Source: an uncultured Lachnospiraceae bacterium (GTDB lineage: Bacteria > Bacillota > Clostridia > Lachnospirales > Lachnospiraceae). Taken from it: DNA of 38,589 nucleotides. Within the stretch, counting starts at the first letter, position 1; every line of letters starts with the position of its first letter. Positions 32,726 to 38,589 of this stretch are shown piece after piece. The notes beneath the pieces were generated by a model. That model had not been told where the DNA came from. It made no database searches and saw nothing but the letters and a program-made list of their open reading frames with translations. Made by a program: the position numbers and the translations under genes. The stretch spans positions 1 to 38,589 of the forward strand of contig CAKRGM010000023.1 of assembly GCA_934330725.1 (NCBI GenBank), written 5' to 3'.

Positions 32726-33334
32726 TTATCTGTCAGCTCGGGAGCGTTCATACTTCATCCTTGTCATAATACAGCTTCTTAATGACATATATCTTTTTTC
32801 AATTTCATCCGGTGGTACCTCCACATCGATTGATGCAGCCATTGCATCAATGATTTTATCATCAAGTCCTGCCCTTAATGCTGTCAATGTGTTAAGCTTA
32901 TCTTTATAAGTCTCGGCATCAAGGAACTGTAATAATCTTTCATCAACAGCTTCTTCCGGTGTATTCTGCATATTTTCTGCATTTTTCATTTTTTCTGTGA
33001 TTTGCATTTTTTCAGCATTTTGTGCTTTTTCTGTATTTTGCACTTTTTCTGTATTTTGTGCGTTTTCTTCTTTCCTGTTATGCGGCATGTCAAAACCATC
33101 AGGATGTACCTGCTCAAATCTGTATTTTTGTGAAACATTCGGATATTTCACATGATCAACTTCACTCATAAACATATCATACGGTCTTACATACAAAGAA
33201 TAATCTCCGTATAAAGCCTGATATACCACCATTTTTTCTTTTGTTTCAGAATGATACGCTACACCTCTTACCTGATATAGCTTTCCTTTAAAATGTTTAT
33301 AAAAACCATTCACTTCAAGCTTTCTTTGCTCCAT
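32726..33334 (-). CDS. DUF1653 protein with in-frame hexapeptide repeats
   Basis: 202 residues. The N-terminal 75 residues are a DUF1653 domain (GFYKHFKGKLYQVRGVA, VVYQALYGDYSLYVRP), a small beta fold of unknown role. Then comes a low-complexity segment of about five and a half hexapeptide units of the form NTEKxQ, and a helical C-terminal part. I start at ATG 33334 (GGAG 7 bases upstream) and not at the GTG seven codons earlier. The repeat is likely variable in copy number between strains. Confidence 0.8.
   Translation of the reverse strand: MEQRKLEVNGFYKHFKGKLYQVRGVAYHSETKEKMVVYQALYGDYSLYVRPYDMFMSEVDHVKYPNVSQKYRFEQVHPDGFDMPHNRKEENAQNTEKVQNTEKAQNAEKMQITEKMKNAENMQNTPEEAVDERLLQFLDAETYKDKLNTLTALRAGLDDKIIDAMAASIDVEVPPDEIEKRYMSLRSCIMTRMKYERSRADR
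32960..33058 (-). repeat. 18-bp tandem repeat, about 5.5 copies, inside the DUF1653 gene
   Basis: Degenerate units of the type CAAAATACAGAAAAAGTG on the minus strand. Each unit keeps the frame and encodes NTEKVQ, NTEKAQ, NAEKMQ, ITEKMK or NAENMQ. The first two are nearly identical and later ones diverge. Confidence 0.9.
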
Positions 33335-33386
33335 ATCCATTCTCCAATCCTGCACTGTTTTTTAGTACATGTATGAAAATTTTATT

Positions 33387-33971
33387 TTATATATAAATTG
33401 TATGTTTTTTTGAATTCTCTTCTGATAAATGTATTATACCTTCCACCACAATATGACATAGTGTAACAATATATCTGCAGTCGCTTTCGACACTGTTATT
33501 ACATTTCAGATAATCTGAATGCAAATCTATTATGTAATCGCACAACTCACCCGCTGTTTTAAATCCGCTTATGATATTTTTATTAATATATATTTCATCA
33601 GAATTTATATATTCGTTCAATGCAACTTTCAGCTTCTTTTCATATAGACAGTGTTCCTTAATCGTCCCATTAAATACTTTATTATGTGGAAAAGTAAAAT
33701 AATCAGCAACGTAATGTGCCACTTCACCAAGTTTACGACAATACGACGTTGAAAACTTTTTAGAAGATACCGAATAATTTGCAAGATTATTTATAAAGAT
33801 ACAAAGCTTATCAAATGTCTCTTCAACATTATGTTTTGTAGTTACAAATGACGGTTTACAATCCGGAAGTATACTTCCCATTATAAATGCCTTTCTATGA
33901 ATCTGAAGCATATTGCTGTCAAGTGAATTGATCAGATATACAGACAATAATACATGCGATTTTTTTCTCAT
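33387..33971 (-). CDS. Zinc-dependent phospholipase C-like protein
   Basis: 194 residues. The pattern of histidines and aspartates fits the zinc-dependent phospholipase C fold: H6 near the N-terminus, GSILPDCKPSF around 32-42, and GEVAHYVADYFTFPHN in the middle, with a later His near HLSEEN. There is no signal peptide, so it is probably cytoplasmic, unlike the secreted toxins of this fold. The substrate is unknown. AGGAG lies 10 bases before the ATG. It may be cotranscribed with the DUF1653 gene 52 bases downstream. Confidence 0.7.
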   Translation of the reverse strand: MRKKSHVLLSVYLINSLDSNMLQIHRKAFIMGSILPDCKPSFVTTKHNVEETFDKLCIFINNLANYSVSSKKFSTSYCRKLGEVAHYVADYFTFPHNKVFNGTIKEHCLYEKKLKVALNEYINSDEIYINKNIISGFKTAGELCDYIIDLHSDYLKCNNSVESDCRYIVTLCHIVVEGIIHLSEENSKKHTIYI

Positions 33972-34302
33972 AAAGCATATCTCCTGTTAATATTCAAACT
34001 TTTTAATATCTGATGAATTTGTTATATGATGCCGCCACTAAGCCATAATCCCGTTTTGGTACAAGCGCATTATGGTTTAAGGCTTTTTACCATAGTATCA
34101 TTCAGTTACACTTTATTATACATTTTAACTGTATAGTTAACAAAACACAATTAAAAAAAAATTAAAATTATTTCATACATTTGACATTTTATATTTATAA
34201 ATATATTCTATCTGTATAATTATTTATCTGTAATTCGTGTCAGGCACACAAGGCACTGATTTTATAGACACAATATGTGTGCAGAAATGAGGAATACTTT
34301 TC
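33972..34302. other. Divergent intergenic region with hairpins
   Basis: No gene seen. It holds a structured part at 34040-34094 (three segments that can pair in two alternative ways) and the plus-strand promoter of the PHP gene at 34181-34209. Confidence 0.55.
34181..34209 (+). promoter_or_regulatory. Promoter of the PHP phosphoesterase gene
   Basis: TTGACA (34181-34186), 17-base spacer, TATTCT (34204-34209). A perfect TATAAT follows a few bases later but is badly spaced from the -35. Confidence 0.55.
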
Positions 34303-35157
34303 ATGAAACGAGTAGATTTACATGTACATTCGACATTTTCTGATGGTACTGATACACCGACACAGCTGGTACGCCTTGCAAAAGAAACCGGTCTTTATGC
34401 AATGGCACTTACAGACCACGATACTATTGACGGAATAGATGAAGCAATAAAAGCAGGCAGCGAATATGGTATTGAAGTTGTACCAGGAGTTGAATTAAGC
34501 ACCTTTTATATCAATAAGGAAATACACATAGTAGGGCTTTATATAGATCATACAGACGAAAGCCTGAAAAAAGAACTGTCTGCATCACGAAATGTACGTT
34601 CAGAGCGTAACAAACAGATTTGCGAAAAATTCAATCAGCTTGGATATGATATTTCCTATGACGAAATGCTTACAAGATACAAGGATGCCGTTATAACAAG
34701 GGCACATTTTGCAGATATCCTTGTCGCCAAAAAGATAGTTGGCAGTCGAAACGAAGCATTTGACAGATTTTTAAATCCCGGCAAGCCATGTTATGTTCCA
34801 AGAAAGAAAATGGATCCAAAGGATGCCATTAAAATGATTAAAAATGCCGGTGGCGTTCCAATTCTTGCTCATCCTGTCCTTTATCATCTTGGAAATGATG
34901 CAATGAATACTCTGATTAAATATCTGTGTGAATCCGGAATAGCAGGGCTTGAAGCAATTTATTCAACATATACACAGGGCGATGAATTAAAAATGCGCCG
35001 TATTGCAAAAGACAATGGTCTTATAATATCCGGCGGCTCTGATTATCATGGCAAAAATAAACCGTCAATCAGTCTGGGTACCGGACGCGGACATCTTTGC
35101 ATTCCATATGAAGTACTTGATGAAATTAAAAAACACGCAAAACGCTTTTGTCATTAA
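34303..35157 (+). CDS. PHP-domain phosphoesterase
   Basis: 284 residues. The metal-binding residues of the PHP fold are all visible: H7 and H9 in DLHVHSTFSDG, D14, D38-H39 in LTDHDTIDG, E64 in PGVELST, H75, ILAHPV further on, and GGSDYHG near the end. Relatives hydrolyse nucleoside 3',5'-bisphosphates or similar phosphoesters; the actual substrate is not evident from sequence. GAGG lies 10 bases before the ATG. It is monocistronic, convergent with purH. Confidence 0.88.
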   Translation: MKRVDLHVHSTFSDGTDTPTQLVRLAKETGLYAMALTDHDTIDGIDEAIKAGSEYGIEVVPGVELSTFYINKEIHIVGLYIDHTDESLKKELSASRNVRSERNKQICEKFNQLGYDISYDEMLTRYKDAVITRAHFADILVAKKIVGSRNEAFDRFLNPGKPCYVPRKKMDPKDAIKMIKNAGGVPILAHPVLYHLGNDAMNTLIKYLCESGIAGLEAIYSTYTQGDELKMRRIAKDNGLIISGGSDYHGKNKPSISLGTGRGHLCIPYEVLDEIKKHAKRFCH

Positions 35158-35171
35158 TCATTAATTAACAG

Positions 35172-35257
35172 AAAAGATGTCTGAAAATAACAGTCTGTCT
35201 TTACCTGATAACCGGTTATAACAGGTAAATGAAAAACGTATCTTCAGACATCTTTTT
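35172..35257. terminator. Long composite bidirectional terminator
   Basis: Outer 14-bp perfect stem AAAAGATGTCTGAA with its complement (35172-35185 and 35243-35256) encloses a second hairpin TTACCTG/CAGGTAA whose loop contains the palindrome ATAACCGGTTAT. T-runs stand on both sides. It separates the convergent PHP and purH genes. Confidence 0.85.
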
Positions 35258-35266
35258 ATGTTCTGA

Positions 35267-36448
35267 TTAGTGATGGAATAAACGCATTCCCGTGAATGCC
35301 ATTGCCATATTGTATTTATTACATGTTTCAATTACATTATCATCACGAATTGAACCACCAGGCTGTGCAATATATTTAACACCACTCTTTGCTGCACGTT
35401 CAATATTATCGCCAAATGGGAAGAATGCATCTGAGCCTAATGCTACATCTGTATTCTTATCAAGCCATGCTCTCTTTTCTTCCTTTGTAAATACCTCAGG
35501 CTTTTCTGTAAATACTCTTTCCCATGCGCCATCCTCTAAAAGATCCATATATTCATCACCAATATATACATCAATTGCATTATCCCTGTCAGGTCTTCTT
35601 ACATCATCCTTAAATGGAAGATTAAGAACCTTCGGGCACTGGCGTAAGAACCAGTTATCTGCCTTATTACCGGCAAGACGTGTACAATGTACCCTTGACT
35701 GCTGTCCTGCACCTATTCCGATTGCCTGTCCGTTCTTTACATAACATACTGAATTTGACTGGGTATACTTAAGTGTAATAAGTGATATTATAAGATCTAT
35801 TTTTGCATTTTCAGGAATCTCTTTATTGTCTGTAACAATATTTGTAAGAAGCTCCTTATTTATCTTAAATTCATTTCTTCCCTGTTCAAATGAAACACCA
35901 AATACCTGTTTTGTTTCAATTGGAGCCGGTTTATATGATGGATCTATCTTGATTATATTATAATTACCCTTTTTCTTTGATTTTAAAATTGCAAGTGCTT
36001 CATCATCATATCCCGGTGCAATAATACCATCTGATACTTCATGCTGGATAAGCTTTGCAGTTGCAACATCACATACATCTGAAAGAGAAATAAAATCACC
36101 ATATGATGACATTCTGTCTGCACCTCTTGCTCTTGAATAAGCACATGCCAAAGGTGAAAGTTCTCCGATTGACTCATCTACCCAGTAAATCTTCTTTTCA
36201 ACTTCTGAAAGTGGAAGGCCTACTGCTGCACCTGCCGGAGAAACATGCTTAAAAGATGTTGCTGCCGGTAATCCTGTTGCTTCTTTTAATTCCTTAACAA
36301 GCTGCCATCCGTTAAAAGCATCAAGGAAATTAATATATCCTGGTCTTCCGTTTAATACTTCAATTGGAAGGTCACTTCCATCTGCCATATAAATTCTTGA
36401 TGGTTTCTGATTTGGGTTACAACCATACTTTAACTGAAATTCGTTCAT
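35267..36448 (-). CDS. purH: Stand-alone AICAR formyltransferase (PurH C-terminal type)
   Basis: 393 residues corresponding to the C-terminal transformylase half of bifunctional PurH; the N-terminal IMP cyclohydrolase half is absent. It transfers a formyl group from 10-formyl-THF to AICAR. The signature SVCYVKNGQAIGIGAGQQSR, with the LAG that follows, and the SFKHVSPAGAAVG segment around the catalytic Lys-His pair are intact. It follows a PurO-type IMP cyclohydrolase gene by 26 bases, so the two final steps of IMP synthesis are carried by separate adjacent proteins. Confidence 0.93.
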   Translation of the reverse strand: MNEFQLKYGCNPNQKPSRIYMADGSDLPIEVLNGRPGYINFLDAFNGWQLVKELKEATGLPAATSFKHVSPAGAAVGLPLSEVEKKIYWVDESIGELSPLACAYSRARGADRMSSYGDFISLSDVCDVATAKLIQHEVSDGIIAPGYDDEALAILKSKKKGNYNIIKIDPSYKPAPIETKQVFGVSFEQGRNEFKINKELLTNIVTDNKEIPENAKIDLIISLITLKYTQSNSVCYVKNGQAIGIGAGQQSRVHCTRLAGNKADNWFLRQCPKVLNLPFKDDVRRPDRDNAIDVYIGDEYMDLLEDGAWERVFTEKPEVFTKEEKRAWLDKNTDVALGSDAFFPFGDNIERAAKSGVKYIAQPGGSIRDDNVIETCNKYNMAMAFTGMRLFHH

Positions 36449-36474
36449 TATCCTTTTTCCTCTTTTCTATAATA

Positions 36475-37188
36475 CTACTTATTCTTATTAACAATCCTTG
36501 TTTCGTAACTGCCAGTCTTAATATCAATAAAACGTACAAACAATGAAACTTTATTATCTTCATTAAGGCTGTTCCATATCATGTCTGTAAATTCATCAAT
36601 ATTTCCTTCTATCTTTACCCATTCAGGTTCGCCCTCAAAGCTTGGGAGTGGATTACCATCACCCATATATGTATGAATAAAATGGCCCTCTCCGGCGATT
36701 GGATTATCATATGAAAATGTATATCTGTTGCACTGATCCGGATTACCATTATGGCTCTTTAATATTGACATTGCATAATCATAATTACCTGCTTCAATAT
36801 GCATAACGCCTGAAATTCTTGGTGTATAGTTCGGACCATCCGGCTCAAACTTTCTTGTTGTTAATGACTGTTCAAATGTCTGCTGCTTATCCATTAAATC
36901 ATATACTGTATCTGTCTGGTCGCCATTTGTAACAATTGTCTTATTGCCTAAAACACGAACAGGTGCATAAATAATAAGGCTTGGATCACTAAGTTTTGAA
37001 GGATCAAATGCCTGTGTTCTTATTCCCTGTCCATCTTCAACAAATACCCTGTTTCTGCTGTTTTCACTTCTGCCCATTATAAAATAAGCTGTAACTGCCT
37101 TAGTTCCATCTGCAGTTCTTCCAATAACGATACCTCTTCCCGGATATTCATTTTCTGATAATACTTTTTCAAGCGATAACATTTCCAT
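36475..37188 (-). CDS. purO: IMP cyclohydrolase, PurO type
   Basis: 237 residues. It matches the PurO-like IMP cyclohydrolase family, first known from archaea, which closes FAICAR to IMP: YPGRGIVIGR near the N-terminus, AVTAYFIMGRSENSRNRVF, and YTPRISGV followed by NRYTFSYDNPIAGEGHFIHTY. It is unrelated to the N-terminal half of PurH. GGAGGA stands 9 bases before ATG 37188. Together with the downstream AICAR formyltransferase gene it replaces a bifunctional PurH. Confidence 0.9.
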   Translation of the reverse strand: MEMLSLEKVLSENEYPGRGIVIGRTADGTKAVTAYFIMGRSENSRNRVFVEDGQGIRTQAFDPSKLSDPSLIIYAPVRVLGNKTIVTNGDQTDTVYDLMDKQQTFEQSLTTRKFEPDGPNYTPRISGVMHIEAGNYDYAMSILKSHNGNPDQCNRYTFSYDNPIAGEGHFIHTYMGDGNPLPSFEGEPEWVKIEGNIDEFTDMIWNSLNEDNKVSLFVRFIDIKTGSYETRIVNKNK

Positions 37189-37233
37189 ATAAATGGTTCC
37201 TCCTGATTAATTAATTCATAATAATACTTTAAT

Positions 37234-37262
37234 AGTGTAACATGCCACTTTTATATTGGCAA
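37234..37262 (-). promoter_or_regulatory. Promoter of the purO-purH operon
   Basis: Minus-strand TTGCCA (37257-37262), 17-base spacer, TACACT (37234-37239), about 46 bases before purO. No PurR box or riboswitch is recognised. Confidence 0.5.
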
Positions 37263-37291
37263 ATAATATCATAAATATTCATTTATTAATT

Positions 37292-38422
37292 TTAATAATT
37301 GCCAAGCAGCTTTATGGATATCGATTCCTCTTCTATTCCACGCAATGCATTCATAACACGCGGATCATCAATATTTCCTTCAAAATCAACAAAAAATCTG
37401 AACTCCCATTTTCTTTCCTCAATAGGACGTGATTCTATCTTATTCATATTAAGACCATTATATATAATGTGGCTTAAAAGATTATAAAGAGTTCCAGCTT
37501 CATTCTTAGTTTCAAATACAATGCTCATCTTCTGCGCATTTTTAACAAACTTTCTCTTATTTGTTACGACTACAAATCGTGTTGTATTATTATCATAGTC
37601 GTTTATCTTTTTCTCAAGCACCTTAAGTCCATAAAGCTCAGCGGCCTGTTCACTTGCTATTGCCACATGTGAACGATCATTTTCTTCAAGTACTTTTTTA
37701 GCACTTAATGCCGTATTTAACTGACTTATCTTATTCCAGTTCCTGTGTTTTTCTAAAAATTTCTCACACTGCATAAGCCCCTGCGGATGTGAATAAACTG
37801 TCGTTATTTCTGAAATATCAGTTCCCTCAAGTCCAATCAGCGCATGCTCAACATTTACATATGTTTCAGCAATGATATAATTATTATATTCCTGTAAAAG
37901 ATCATATACCTGCGCCACAATTCCTGTAGTTGAATTTTCTATAGGAAGTACAGCATAGTCTGCTTTACCATCCTTTACATCTTCCATTGCATCCTTCCAT
38001 GTAAGGACATTATAATTATTTACTCCTTCACCAAAGAAATTCTTCATGGCAATATAAGCATATGCTCCGGGAACTCCCTGGTAAACCACCTTGCAGTTCA
38101 CCTTATCAATTGCATCTATTGCTTCATAAGGCTCTCTTAAAGTCTGTCCTGTTTCTTCAAGCAGCCTGTACTGGGTTTTTCTTGAATTAGCCATTATCTG
38201 TCCAAAAAGATCATCTATAGCATGTACATTTTCAGGATTTTTCACCATCTTTGAAATAGCCTGAAGCTTCTGTTTTTCTCTTACAGGATCAAGGACCTTC
38301 TTTCCCGATTCTATCTTATATTCTGCAACCTGATGGCACAAATCCATTCTCTGTTCAAACAAGTCAACAAGCTGCCTGTCTATAACATCAATATTCTTTC
38401 TTATCTCATTTAAATCCAGCAT
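37292..38422 (-). CDS. pheA: P-protein: chorismate mutase / prephenate dehydratase
   Basis: 376 residues, bifunctional. AroQ chorismate mutase (about 1-85; RKNIDVIDRQLVDLFEQR), prephenate dehydratase (about 110-290, with the catalytic TTRF at 280-283), and a C-terminal ACT domain (about 300-370) with the phenylalanine-binding ESRP motif at 320-323, so feedback inhibition by phenylalanine is expected. I choose ATG 38422 (AAGGAGG 6 bases upstream); the reading from 38491 crosses the promoter. With tyrA (13.9 kb) it covers both branches from prephenate. Confidence 0.96.
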   Translation of the reverse strand: MLDLNEIRKNIDVIDRQLVDLFEQRMDLCHQVAEYKIESGKKVLDPVREKQKLQAISKMVKNPENVHAIDDLFGQIMANSRKTQYRLLEETGQTLREPYEAIDAIDKVNCKVVYQGVPGAYAYIAMKNFFGEGVNNYNVLTWKDAMEDVKDGKADYAVLPIENSTTGIVAQVYDLLQEYNNYIIAETYVNVEHALIGLEGTDISEITTVYSHPQGLMQCEKFLEKHRNWNKISQLNTALSAKKVLEENDRSHVAIASEQAAELYGLKVLEKKINDYDNNTTRFVVVTNKRKFVKNAQKMSIVFETKNEAGTLYNLLSHIIYNGLNMNKIESRPIEERKWEFRFFVDFEGNIDDPRVMNALRGIEEESISIKLLGNY

Positions 38423-38440
38423 GGCAGTCCTCCTTAGCGT

Positions 38441-38470
38441 TATGATACATTTGGATATAATTGTATCATA
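38441..38470 (-). promoter_or_regulatory. pheA promoter with overlapping operator-like inverted repeat
   Basis: Minus-strand extended -10 TGATACAAT (38460-38468). A perfect 9-bp inverted repeat TATGATACA/TGTATCATA (38441-38449 and 38462-38470, 12 bases apart) covers this -10 and the expected transcription start. Confidence 0.5.
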
Positions 38471-38589
38471 TTTTCCGGTAAATAACACCAATAAATTATA
38501 TCCTTTATTTTTTTCAGCTTTGAAAGGTAAAAATAATTCGCACTAATAGTACTAAAATTTAAGCTGATTTCTTTGCGATAAGGTAAAAT

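Noticed and set aside
37255..37305. TTGGCAA/TTGCCAA inverted repeat after pheA as a terminator
   Set aside because: The arms are about 40 bases apart, AT-rich between, with no T-run; the left arm also contains the -35 of the purO promoter.

Overview
The window is AT-rich chromosomal DNA from a low-GC Gram-positive anaerobe, most likely a Lachnospiraceae-type member of Clostridia. This rests on gene content and order: dgt-dnaG-sigA-trmK, mcsA-mcsB-clpC-radA, a TIGR04086 membrane protein, a chorion-class high-cysteine (HCB13-like) small protein, a stand-alone AICAR formyltransferase next to a PurO-type IMP cyclohydrolase, and a T-box leader on leuS. No species is claimed. I see no phage, insertion sequence, CRISPR array, tRNA or rRNA gene. 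Most genes lie on the minus strand.

Left part (1-9.1 kb): a strong minus-strand promoter with an A-tract upstream element points off the left edge, perhaps toward an rRNA operon. Then come, all on the minus strand, a soluble chemoreceptor signalling protein, radA, a small conserved protein, clpC, mcsB, mcsA and a SpoVB/MurJ-like flippase. This is the protein-arginine-phosphorylation and Clp proteolysis cluster, without ctsR in view.

9.1-14.8 kb: a plus-strand 82-residue protein with 18 cysteines, a minus-strand 49-residue ORF too short for usual gene calling, and two plus-strand genes of unknown function. Then leuS with a complete leucine T-box leader, and a divergent tyrA.

14.8-23.6 kb: the macromolecular synthesis operon (dgt, dnaG, sigA, trmK) followed by a uridine-kinase-like gene, then a TIGR04086 membrane protein and a divergent CNNM/CorC-type transporter.

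23.6-28 kb: a compact minus-strand Tad/Flp-type pilus locus: pilin-like peptide, TadA ATPase, TadB/C membrane protein, a 35-residue Flp-like pilin, a 46-residue membrane peptide and two TadE-like pseudopilins. There is no prepilin peptidase, secretin, CpaB or TadZ in the window.

28-38.6 kb: a lipoprotein, murF and ddl (cell wall), an intergenic cluster of DnaA-box-like sites, citrate synthase, a DUF1653 protein with an in-frame tandem repeat, a zinc-dependent phospholipase-C-like protein, a PHP phosphoesterase, the last two steps of IMP synthesis (purH C-terminal type and purO type), and pheA (P-protein).

The strongest new signal is a 100-bp element present three times in the same orientation without indels. 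Each copy lies just upstream of a minus-strand start codon (radA, the 49-residue ORF, the uridine-kinase-like gene). Its stems are kept by G-U wobble and compensatory changes on the minus-strand transcript but not on the plus strand, so it looks like a structured mRNA leader or a mobile repeat that carries a ribosome binding site.
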